A DNA stretch of 64,000 nucleotides from assembly GCF_000204055.1 (NCBI RefSeq), contig NW_006768815.1:186001-250000 (forward strand), read 5' to 3'. The translations under genes and the position numbers were made by a program. Each line of letters begins with the position of its first letter. Positions within the stretch are counted from its first letter, which is position 1. Below the pieces are notes generated by a model. That model did no database searches. It saw nothing but the letters and a program-made list of their open reading frames with translations, and had not been told where the DNA came from. The stretch is from Melampsora larici-populina 98AG31 (taxonomy: Eukaryota > Basidiomycota > Pucciniomycetes > Pucciniales > Melampsoraceae). Below, piece after piece: positions 20,443 to 31,722 of the stretch.

Positions 20443-22737
20443 TCAATCTTCCTGTTGCTCTCCCTCATCTTCTTCCTCATTTCCCTCTTCCTCGTCTACC
20501 GCAACTGCAATTGATTCATGTTCAGCTTCGTCTTGAGGGCCATCGTCTCCAAATGTGTCATTCAATTCTTGAACACAAGTAAGTACCCGTGCGTCTGAGG
20601 GCATCAAAAATTTATTGCCCTTGTTTGATTGGATCTGTTTGAAAGTGGCCTTTCCATTGATCAAATCGAAATCGTCATGCAATATGCACACATGGTAACT
20701 GATGCAATAGATTAGTCATACTATCATACTCTTGGAAAAATGAATTGTGACATACGCATAACGGTACCGAAGCGACTTGCCTCGTAATTCTTCCAATTTG
20801 CTGTCAACCACATTCCAGAACGTTTGCCCCAGGTACTGGTCACCGTGTATACCCCAATGAATGGCTTGCAATCTCTGCATTGCGATTTGGGAGGAGAAAC
20901 TTCAGTGTTTCATAAATAAATGATGGTAACAAAGATTTCGGCTTACCAACCAAGCAAACCGTGCTTCTTGCAAATGCTTCACATTGGCTATGACGTCTTC
21001 ACGAACACATATGGGCCCTACTACTAAGCTTTTAGATTTTTCATAAAGCTTTGATTGATTTGTAACAATTCATGTGAGCTTTGTTTTACTGATGAAATGA
21101 AGTGAAATGCTGATACTAACCTTTGCAATCATTGATTTTGTTCTTGGGACATTTGCATTGGTTGCAAGCGGATTGGCTTGGTTTGGGAGTCGGATGTTGG
21201 TAAGAATCTGCACAGGAACGTCAGAGATAGAAGGAATAGAAGGAAATACCTAGAAAGAATGAAAAGAAAGAGCGCACAATGTCCAGACTTTCCTTCCTAA
21301 TGTCTTTCAATACAGCATTTATCACCTTGCGAAGTGATGCGGCAGCGGCAGGGTCGGGATCGCTGCTATAGCCTGGTGGCAAAACTCGACGCTTCCATTT
21401 CTCGTTTTTTGACAAGACATCTCGCTGTTCTTTTTATCAGCTTTGATCTCATTGAGGTCGAATAATCTGATAAAAGATCTTACCAATACTTTGGCATACA
21501 GCGATAAAGGCAGGTTGTCTTTATTACCATGTCGATTTTGTTTGGCCGTGTACGCTTGTACGTCACCATCCAATACAAGCCGACTTGCTAATAAGCGAAT
21601 ACATCCCTGTAACAAACGATTTAAGTCTTGCACGGAGAACTCATTGATTCATTTGTATGGTTGAACAAGGTAGGGAAAAGTTCACTTACTCTAAGCTCAG
21701 GTGGTGCTGTCCATTCTAACTTCTTGGAAGTTTTATGTGATTGTGTTGTACCCTGTAAAATATCAAACCTATGGTTCATTTCCTCACATAGTAACCTTGT
21801 TTCTTGACGCCCCGCAAGAATTGAAGCCATGCAAGTAAAGAACTGAGCACTCGTTCCCTCCACCTAGAAAAGAGAGATACAGTTGAGGTTTCTACCATGA
21901 GGCCATTCGAGAATCCAGAAGATGACGTACATTACAGAGTAGCCGTCCCATAGCTTTACTTTCTTCATCCAAGTTCGCACGGCTCGCCACACAATTGAAG
22001 CATTGAAGGTCCATCCCAGTTAGTCGAAACTCGCCAATGGGTTTGGATTCCTCATGAGGAGGACGCGCCGATCGAGATTGTTGGTTTCTTGAGGCAGACC
22101 CTCGAGACTGTTGGGACCGGGGAGCTGGCGGCTCTAAAGATGGAGGAAGATGATCGTCTTCTTCTTCTCCTTCATCTTCTTCATAAACTTCATCTTCTTC
22201 TTCTTCACAGTTGTACTCGCCACCATCATCTTTACCATCATCTTCAGAGCCATTGAATCTATCATCATTATTCACATCGCCCTCGTCATTGTCGTTCTCG
22301 TTCTGCGAGCTATTCCCATCGCCATTGCCGTTATTGCCATCTTCTCCTGAACCGAAGAGGTCAATCAGAACATCTAAAGTTGTGTTGGATCAACGTAATG
22401 ACTTACCAAGATCCTTGACTGGCTTGAATTGAGTTAGATCGTCTGCTGTGATGGACGGGGGTGACAAAGGGGGAGGTGATTTCGGCTTCTTGTTCGACTT
22501 TTTCTTCCCTCTGGTTACCTTCTTGGAAATCGGGGTGGCGCCTTTGGATTTGTTGCGAGAAGTTGTTGTACCACGCAATCTGACAGTCGAACTCGCAGGG
22601 GTGATCGATTGGACCGGGCTTGTCGAGCTCACACTCGGTGCTTTTTGTGTAGATTTTGAAGGTCCCTGTGATTTTGCTGGGCTGCCAGTGGTCCCACTTC
22701 TGGTAGGTCGTTTGTACGGCTCATAGCGTTGAGACAT
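20443..22737 (-). CDS. multi-exon acidic protein, rust-type, unknown function
   Basis: Function not recognised. The start is MSQRYEPYKRPTRSG. About 115 residues of a basic Ser/Thr/Pro/Lys-rich region follow, then a long acidic tract (NDDRFNGSEDD and EEEEDEVYEEDEGEEEDD). A more globular C-terminal part has CFNCVASRAN, RRVLPPGYSSDPDPAAAASL, LQEARFAWL, IHWGIHGDQYLGQTFW and VDSKLEELRGKSLRYRYA, and the protein ends in another acidic tail. About nine exons join through standard GT-AG introns (for example donors near 22405, 21935 and 21480). The C-terminal part resembles proteins I recall as repeated in rust genomes, but I cannot verify that. It is divergent from the gene at 22949 and may be a companion gene of the CACTA-like element around it. 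Confidence 0.6.
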
Positions 22738-22948
22738 GGTGGAGGGAAAACTGGAGGAATTATTGAAATGGAGATGATGTTCGAGTTTGAGGTTGGATTA
22801 ATTAATAAACACAGTGCCGCCAGATCAAGAACGAGTTCATTAAAGATATTGAGAGGTGAAAAGTGCGTGAAATATTAAATGTTTCACTCACATTTCTGTT
22901 GTTCATTCTTCCATCTTGAGATCACTCAACCTCATCTTCCTTTCTTCA

Positions 22949-23389
22949 ATGGCATCACAAGGTCCCTTTGCATCCGGTCAATACAAACTCCAATACAAAC
23001 TGCAACGTCTACATGGTCCCGGTGGATCTCTTTGTGTGCGACTCGAAGACATCAAGCATCGCTGGGCATTAGTTATGAAAGATTTGAAAGCTCAAGTTAG
23101 AATGGAAAAAGTTCAAGTAATCAATCATGAATCTGACGGATTCCAACAATGTGTGGTCAGATTGATACTCATTGGGCGTGGAAATCGCAAGAACAACGGA
23201 GGATTCACATCTTGCATTCACTCAGCATTGGACGATTTAAACCAACATATTTCATTGGAAGACATCAAAACATTTGATTATCGATCCAAAACATTCCAAT
23301 CCTGTGTGATCAATATGATCTTGAGCCGTTACACCCTCCGCAGGGTCAGACCAGAATTGAAAACCATTGTTCGTGGGCTTTTGCACTAG
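22949..23389 (+). CDS. 146-residue protein with internal repeat, unknown function
   Basis: A single-exon ORF from the ATG at 22949 to TAG at 23387-23389. No family recognised. The sequence is basic. The pattern LEDIK followed by FQ-x-CV-x3-IL-x-R occurs twice (LEDIKHRW with FQQCVVRLIL, then LEDIKTFDY with FQSCVINMIL), suggesting an internal duplication of a small domain. It is transcribed divergently from the acidic-protein gene, whose ATG lies 211 bp away, so they probably share a promoter. It may be an accessory gene of the surrounding transposon. Confidence 0.5.
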   Translation: MASQGPFASGQYKLQYKLQRLHGPGGSLCVRLEDIKHRWALVMKDLKAQVRMEKVQVINHESDGFQQCVVRLILIGRGNRKNNGGFTSCIHSALDDLNQHISLEDIKTFDYRSKTFQSCVINMILSRYTLRRVRPELKTIVRGLLH

Positions 23390-23889
23390 CAAACATTGCA
23401 TCATCATCTTTTGAACTAATCAACATGTGAGTTCGACCTCAAGTTTCAACGAATGTAACACAAATACTGAAACCTTCATGTTTCCAGTGTTTTGGTGCTC
23501 CCACCCTTTGCTCCTTATCCTCATCGTAGATTTCATCTTTATTGTAGATTTCAGTCGCACTTTTTTCAATGGCATTTTAGAATTATTGTAATTATTCTTT
23601 TTTAGAATTTTTGTAATTATTCTCTTTTAGAATTATTGTAATGATTCTCTTAATTGCATTTTGCAATTTTATGTTTGGTCAGATATAGTTTTAGGAATTG
23701 TATTAGAGAGCAAAGAACAGGCATTGTATTTCAAATAAATCAACAAAAAATAATGATACAGTGAATATGAGAGATGAGATAAATAAAATAAATACTAAAC
23801 CAATAATCAAAATTAATGCATATTGAAAATAAATCCATAAACACTTGTACAAAAAGGGAATGAAACGCAATGATTAATCAATAAAAACA
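23390..23889. other. AT-rich spacer with short repeat
   Basis: No gene seen. A ~30-bp unit built on TTTAGAATTATTGTAATTATTC is repeated about three times at 23576-23650. The spacer separates the 146-residue gene from the convergent transposase gene. Confidence 0.5.
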
Positions 23890-26056
23890 TCAAGTCGAAG
23901 GCCCGGCAACTGGCAGCTGGGATTCATCAACTTCAGGCTGCAACAAAGCAGGTGTTTGTGAAGAACGTGATGGTCCTGCCCCGTATAAGCCCTGCGTCAA
24001 TCTTGTTTTTTTGGCGGGCTGTTGTGAACCTTGTCCTCTGAGCACTCTTTGTCTTTCTTTTTGACTCTTCTGCTCCCTTGCTTCGTCTCGTTCTTGAATT
24101 ACTTCGCACCAGTGCTTCAGGCCAGTTTCAATGGCTTGCTTCCATTCCATTGGTGTAACACCATTGCAAGGGAGCTGGGCCCAGCTGCGATGAATCTGAG
24201 TCGAATAAAAAGCCGCTGAGTTGATGATAAAGTCATTTGTTGAAGCATGTGCAACGGCAAAATCAAGTGATTTTGATACTTCACGTTCAATCATGACTGG
24301 TCGAGTTCTTTGGACTTTGCACCTGCTCTTGTGGCAGTCATGTTGGACGTTGAGGACGGCTTCAATATCCTGTAAAAGCGGTTTGGTGAGCCAAAATAGA
24401 AAGAATCTGGATCTCAACAGATACACTTACTTCGGGATTTATCAATAAAAGAGAAGTTCTCTCTTGAATCTCTCTCATGCCATAAAATTCACTGATCCCC
24501 CCAAGAACGCATTTGTGAACTTCGACTTTGACTTGTCGTAATGCACAGCCACCGACACCCCAAACGTGAACAACTCGTCCGATTGTCCTAGAAGTAGCAG
24601 GACTGTTTACTGAAACAAAACAGTCCGAGGTGACACTTTGCTCACTTTTCAAAGTGATAGATTTGATTACCTTCCAGTCTTTTGCTGCAAAAGCGTCACG
24701 GATGGCCTTGGGAACCAGTTCTTCAGGAGAACTCGGTTGACATTCTGTTTTTCTAAAGCCAAAGAATCAGTGCAGTTCAATCCAGATCACACTCGAAATA
24801 ATCAACTTACTGCCAATACCAATTTCCCTCTCTTTATTCCATGAGGAGTTGTAACCCAACGCCCTTTGCAATAGAAGGTTTGTTTGGAAAAGCCTTCGCA
24901 CATTGATACTAGATCTGATATAGGTTTGCAATTCATCATCGTAAAGGTATGATCCTGCCGTGACAGATCTCATCAAGCCACCATCATTGAAATAGTTTGC
25001 TATATCTCGCCCCGGGCTGAGATGATTCGAATGTACCGATTGATGCCTTGTATGTCCATTGAAACGTTCGAAATTTTCCGTAGCAAAAAGACATGCTGGA
25101 CCAAACCAATCAATAGAATCGCATAAATGTATGAGCATATGAAATTTGGGTTTATTACACCATTGAGCCGACATTTGAACTATTGCTTGAAGGAAGCGTT
25201 GAATGTGAATGGCAAGTTCGTTGAGATAAGTGTCCATGTTGGTGATTTCGGTTTGGAAGATATAAGGGGCAAGACTTGAGAGTGACTTCCACGTTGCACG
25301 CTCTTCTTCCGTTAAGTTGCATTCGAAGAAGATGAATGGTGCGGCTTGAAGAACCGTTCGAAATTCTTTCCCATTCAGGCTTAGAAAATGGTGTATCATT
25401 GTCTTGGGCTGGATGGGTGGAATATTTAGACCGGATGTGTTGAACGACGTCCATCTCCCTCGTATACTGTCTTTTTCGCTTGCTGAACAATTCTTCATTT
25501 GATGATGTAATAGATACTTGCCGACACCTAAAAGTATGACATGTAGAATCTCGACAGGAGTATCCCGGTGGCCATCAAAACCTAACACATGTTTGAAAAT
25601 GTTAGTTAGGGTGTTAATGTTTGTATTAATTAAGCTGGATAGAAAGAGAGCAATGAATGAAGCACACTCTTAAGTCGCAGAAAGGGGTTGAAAAGATGTT
25701 CTCCAAAATCGGCTTCCAAGACACCACAGAGACCAGCGACGTCTTTGTTAGATAGTTTTTTATCTCGATGGAAGTTTTGAACCATCTTTACAAACTCCAT
25801 GTTGAGCGTATCTCGTATACCCAAAGTCGCAGATTGACTATCAAAGAGAGCAATTGTCGATGGGCGCTGCGCAATCTCCCAGAGATCTTTTGTACCCTTT
25901 ATTGTAGAACGCCAGTCTCGCATCGGCAGAGAAAACTGAAATAGATGAAGACCAGGAAATAAATGATGAATGAAGGAGAACGATGAACATGATGAATATG
26001 AACTTACTGGCCTTCCACTTTCGTCAAGACCAAGAAAGTTGGACACATACTTCGTC

Positions 26057-26065
26057 GTTTTTTTG
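26057..26065. repeat. MULE target-site duplication, left
   Basis: GTTTTTTTG, identical to the copy at 31714-31722. A 9-bp duplication is the signature of Mutator-like transposition. Confidence 0.85.
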
Positions 26066-29000
26066 GGGGTAGGAGAATTTTACACAGGGGTCATTTTACA
26101 CCGGGTCGGGCGGTGTAACGGTTTCTGTGTAAAATTCAAAAAACGGGCTGTGTTTTCGAATTTTACACAGTTTTCCATTTTTCCTGGGCTGTGTACAGTA
26201 GCACTGTGTAAAAAAGACAGTGCAAAAGTACGGCAACCGGACGTAACATGTAATTTTACACTGTGATTTTTACACAGGAAGTCACTGTGTAAAAAGTTAC
26301 AGTGTAAAATTACGGGACCCCCGCGGGGCTTTGAAATTTGCACCAGGACGGGTAACACAGACCCTTTCCGGTGCAAAAGCGCGCTGTGTGAATTTCCAAA
26401 ACTCAATACCAATCTATAATTTTACACCACTCCATATCGATACCGTACACCGGACATGTACCACACCTTTCAAACCATGGACGTACATTCCCATGTGCCA
26501 AAAACAATCATTTATATCAGTTGAACCCTTGCATAACCTCAACCAAACATGCACTAACCGAGATATCAAGAAACCACCTTTTACCCACATATCCGTGATG
26601 ATACCGGAGGGTGGATGATTGCAGCGCAAAGTTGTTCCAATATCGAAAGTTGTTCCAATATCGAACAACTTTACGATATATTTCGCCATACTTGCCGCCA
26701 TCTTTCCCAAAGAGGGATCCAACTTCACCATTTCCTTTCTTCAACTGTCTCTCCCCCATTCTCATTTTCGCATTTTCGATTCTTTCGAGTCCATCATCTC
26801 TTTTGAGCTCTCATGAGGCGTCCCCTAGAATCATTTTAATTCAACCATGGGACACGCCACATCACGCTATGATGGTGGCATTGCCAATGAAGGCAATGTG
26901 TCTCCATCTCCAGATGAACCAATGTCCACGTCGCGCTATGATCCTCGCAAAGCAGTCTGCACCGTTTACGAGGGAGAAATTATCTCTTCCAAAAATCAGT
27001 TTGATTTGAGTTCTTTTGTTTTTACTTCATCCAGCTCAGATTGTGAAGTTGAATCCACATATAGTACCTCATCTTCCTTGTCTCAATCGAGTATATCACT
27101 CAATTTATCACCATCTCTGTTATTACCTCAGTTCGAAATGATTGAGATCACATCCTCTCCCATCGAAAGCCAAGTTCTCCCAGCTGATATGACGGAAAAC
27201 AAACCACACCGTCCTAATCTTCATCTACCAACTGATAAATCTCTATATAGAACCTTCATTGATCATGGATGCGAACTCGACGAAGAGGAGTATCCTGTCT
27301 ATGTCAATGACCCTGATTCCCCGGCGTCGAATTTCCGTTTCATTGCATGAACTCACACCATGAAATCGGAAACTACAAAGAAGAAAACCTGGACTACTCG
27401 TCGGTACTACTGCTTGGGGGTCATTAAATGCTCCGAGGCGACCTGTCCTTTGGCAGCTTCCCCTCCAACTGGAGCCAGAAAGATCACCGAAGGGGCGGAA
27501 GGGTCAGCACCTGGTTGCACACCTTTTTTCGGTTTCTTCAACATTGTGTTAATACTTGTGTTCTTTTTTTTTCTTTCATGATTTCCTTCGATATACCTCC
27601 ACAGAAAAAACTGTCCTATCTCCGCTTGCGATGGCTACCAAGTACACATTGAATGTGACGCTAAATGCCGAGTTGATACCGAATTAGACGCGGACGGAAA
27701 CGAACAGTGGGGCCTACTGCGTCATCAAGGGACTCACCAACATGATTGGCCGGAGTCCAAAAAGGCCGATCCTATCTCGAAAGAAAAGTTGAAGGAAAGG
27801 GTCATTAATGACACCAAGACCGGACCTTTAGGCCTGAAGGTCAGTCGATTATGACCTTCTGCGTGAATATTCTCAATGCTGACCAGTCTCATCTGATCAC
27901 ACATTTAGGTTGGACTGGCGCATTTGGGCAATGACCCAGTCCATTCAGTCACCGATATTCATTCGTCATTTGGAAACGCCGATCGTCTAGGGTATTTGCG
28001 TCAAATGTATCTTGTCGAGGCCGGTATAATGACTGACACCCGCGATCCTGAAGCCGGCGATAAATGGCTATGCACATTTATGGATTGGGAAAGGTTTGTT
28101 CCATAACACCTCCTACGCCCAAAAGAACACCCTACTGATAGATAAGTATATATGTATCTATCTATCTAACCAGGAAAGGCCTCAAGGTGGTTTCGTCGTC
28201 TGTGGCCGGCCCGGATGCACACATAACGTTCCAAACTGGTTGGATGGCGGAAGTACTAGTTGAACCCGACAAAAAATCAGACACTTATACCGGAGGACTT
28301 CTCTCCAACGTAACTTATAGATTTTTCAAGATTGGTTATCTATTAACTACTTCGAAATACTGTGAAACCATCAAGCGCTGGGTTCCTGTCTTATTCTCTT
28401 GGCTTAATGGCCTCACCGCTGAACATTACAAAGTTCATTTTAAGAATTTACTTCAGCAGATTCAAAAAACAACCTTGTCCGAGAAGAGCAAAGGGATGAT
28501 GGTAGAACAAGTAGTTGATTTCTCTTTGGCGCAGAAAGTGGGATTTCAGGACGCATATATGGAAGTGTTTAATTGCCACGACAAGGATGTGGCACTGTCG
28601 AAGTTGCACGGATGCAAATGGCATTTTTATCAGGCTATTACCCGAATTCAGAAGAATCAGAAGATTGTGAAGGCCAAACAGGCGGTAAGTCAATCAAAAT
28701 TTTCATATTTCATTTGATTTCACATAACTCATTTAACTCATTTGTGTTGTTATTCTTTTTGCGGCAGGTAACTTGGGAGAAAAAATGCAAAGCTTTGCTT
28801 CTCCCTGACGGACCTGGCATCAAAGACCTGGACTCCCGATTTGAAGAGTTGCGACACCTTTTCCCTCTAGCAAAGCGATGGCTAGATTGGTGGGAAACCG
28901 CTGATGTTCAAGCTATGCTTTTCCCCGCGCGAAAGCGCAAACCTCTTGACGACCCTCCCTTGCCCGGCGACAACAGCGACGATGATGATGTCAACGTCGT

Positions 29001-31713
29001 CGCACCTCGAAGACGTGCGGACCTGCCTTCGACTACGAATGGACAGGAAAGTATGCATCGAGTGTATTACATACTGTGGTCAGTACACATTTTAATTCCT
29101 ATCAGTGTCATTTTACTTACTGATCAAGTTCATTCTTCTGCTACAATCACCTTCAGCAAAGGGAGATGCTCGATTATAGCCGGCATCATTCAACTTTGCG
29201 CCTTTGCCCAATGCATGGAAAAGGATTTCCAGCAAGTCAAAAAAGGCATTTCAATAACTTACGGTGGCACCTCGCAGGACACCTGGCAAGAGGTGGTGAA
29301 GGCTTTAGGCATGCCACCTCCCACCAAACGCAAGTTCACACGTAACGATGGCTGTGCACCCGATAACTCCGACACTCTACTTGGAAAAAAAGAAAAGGTT
29401 TACAAGGCACCTGCGAAATTAGGACGACCTGTGGGCTCCCAGAACATCAACCGAAATTCACTCACCACCTATCAGTCTTACAAAGTCGGAAGTAAGAAAG
29501 GAACCCGGAATCGTTGCTGGCAAACTTCGACTCTAGAAACCCTCTATGCGCTTTTTAATCCATGTTGGACTAAATACCTTACGGTGAACAGTACCAACTT
29601 AGGAAACGTGCTAGCAAGACACTTCACCGCGCGATGTAACTTCGAAATCACCGGGGCTAACTTTACGGGAAGCATGACAAGGTGGCAAACCTTGCTTCAC
29701 GAAGCTGTTCAAGAAAGGTCCAACTCTTACGCCAACGATGTTTTTGCGTCGGCTGACGGGTTTATGGAGTTATTGTTAGAACCAGTGAAGGACCGAAATT
29801 CGTCTCTGGGACCGCTATTTGAACACTCGATGATTAAGACAGTTATGTGTCTTCGGAATTCAGATCATACAAGCGTGATACCTCAACGACGTGCTATTCT
29901 TCGCCTGCTGCCATCGATGTTTGACAAGCATTCATTAGCTTACTCCGATGTTCCCCTATTGTTATCGACATGGATGACTGATGGACTGACCTCTGAAGGA
30001 GTCTTATGTACTCAGTGCCATCCCAAAGCTACTGGGAAGGGCAAGGATGTCACCCCAGTGGCAAACCCTTCATTTGTTCATAACAACTTCAAGATTGTAA
30101 TTACCGACGCCGAAACCGCGCCGCTACATCTATACTTTCATATGGATGGAATTGTGGGACTTACTGATTCCGAACGCGAACGCTACCAAGGTGAGACCAA
30201 CTGGCCTGCACGTATCAAAGTGGGCGCGGTGGAGTACTTCTTGGTATCTCGAGGCTATTGGGCGAACTACCATTACTGGGGACGGGTCGTACGAGCTATT
30301 GATGGCATCCTCGGGGTTTGGCTTTATGACGAACGTGAAAACAGCAGAATAGCCCAGCTGGAATCGGCGGATGTCTCCACCATTGGCGGTTGCTCTCCCG
30401 ATACCTCCTGGCTGTTCTACTCTCGCATGCCTCAGGCAGAAGAGATTGATCAAATCTCTTCTGCAATTCGCGATCTCGTCAAACTTTTTCCAAAAAAAGC
30501 CTCCAACATTCCCTTTTCAATGCCAACTTCGACATTTCCATTTGGCGGGGGCCTGCCTCAAGATCATGAAACCGAAGGCGATGCAAAGGCCGCAGGAAAG
30601 GAGGCAAAGGCTAGTGTGGAGAGCATTCTTGCTCCCAGAGTGGCGGCCGTCACATTGGGACAACATACGGAGGTTGAAGTTGAAGAGGACATTTTGCTCA
30701 CAGAAGCAGCAGATAAGAAGTCTAAACCGGTACCATGTGAGTTTTAATATTTATATTTATAATGTTTTATCTTATACAATGTTTTATATAAGATACTAAT
30801 CTGTTATCTGTGATATAGTGTCACCCAGGAAGCGCAAGGGAAAATCACAACCCGACGGGAAGGTTGTGCTAGAGGCAATGGAAAAACCACCGCCTGTAGT
30901 GGCCTCAAGAACCACGCGTACCAAAACCCGGGTGGAGGTCAAGGATGAACCGGACACGAAAGGAAAACAAGGTATATACCTTGATCCATATATGATTTAC
31001 AAAATCTTAATTGCTGACTGATGTTTTTGTTCAGAAGCATCTAAACCAAACAAAGGAAAATGGAAAGGTTGGGCTATCGTGGAAGATGTGCCCGTCGAAG
31101 AAAGTGGGGCTGAAGATGTAGAAGAAGTTGTAGCAGAGGTCAAACCCACCAGGTCAAAGCGTCACCGTCGTGGCTGATGTACTCTCTGTCATCATTTTGT
31201 GTTTTTTTTTGTTTTTGGATTATGTTTGTGTCTTTTCTTCATTGCCTGGATACAAGCGTGATTGAAGATCATATATAAGATATCATACATCTTGGAAGTT
31301 ATTTGTTTGTGAGAAATACATGCAAGGCGGTGTCAAAATTATTTGGATGCGGTGTAAAAGTGCATCTGAGCTTATGCAAAGTGCAAATTTACACAGTCGA
31401 ACTTTACACATGACTGGTTGGGGTAAAGGGAGTCAGTGTAAAATTGAATCTTTGGATTCAATTTTTGATATTTACACAGGCATTTCTTACACCGAAACTT
31501 TCAGTGTTAAAGTTCCGGTGCAAAACTCAATGTTGAGTCCGGGTTCCGTACTTTTACACCGTCCTGTTCACACAGAGTTTTTTTACACGGACCAAAAAAA
31601 AAGAAAAAAGGTGTAAAATTCGAAAAAAGGCCTCAATTTTCGAATTTTACACCCTTGGGATTTTACACCGACCATGTCTGTGTAAAGTGGACGGTGTAAA
31701 ATTCCACCTCCCC
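26066..31713 (+). mobile_element. complete MULE transposon, 5648 bp
   Basis: The left terminus GGGGTAGGAGAATTTTACAC and the inverted right terminus GGGGAGGTGGAATTTTACAC agree at about 16 of 20 positions. They are flanked by identical 9-bp duplications. Both ends carry dense subterminal repeats of the GTGTAAAATT type, in both orientations (26070-26420 and 31320-31710). One gene occupies the middle (26847-31177). The element lies within the transposase gene of the outer CACTA-like element. Confidence 0.9.
26847..31177 (+). pseudogene. WRKY-GCM1 MULE transposase with USP-like domain
   Basis: Exons that join in frame: 26847-27502, 27605-27840, 27909-28093, 28174-28684, 28768-29078, 29157-30736, 30819-30971 and 31035-31177. 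The N-terminus is Ser/Pro-rich. A WRKY-GCM1 zinc finger follows (TWTTRRYYCLGVIKC, CPISACDG, LRHQGTHQHDWP). The MULE core contains YRFFKIGYLLTTSKY, VVDFSLAQKVGF and TTNGQESMHRVYYIL. Next is an AT-hook-like KLGRPVGS. A C-terminal USP-like protease domain has RNRCWQTSTLETLYALF (Cys 29515-29517), LCTQC, GYWANYHYWGRV (His 30271-30273) and GVWLYDE (Asp 30328-30330). The tail is basic. Defects: an in-frame TGA at 27348-27350, and Asn (28307-28309) in SNVTY where I expect the first catalytic Asp. The second Asp (28517-28519) and the Glu (29047-29049) are present. Confidence 0.8.
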
Positions 31714-31722
31714 GTTTTTTTG
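31714..31722. repeat. MULE target-site duplication, right
   Basis: GTTTTTTTG, matching 26057-26065 and directly outside the right terminal inverted repeat. Confidence 0.85.

Noticed and set aside
22150..22432. Plus-strand open frames of Phe/Ile- or Ser/Pro-rich residues
   Set aside because: They are the complement of the acidic (GAA/GAT) tract of the minus-strand gene, which has good splice structure.
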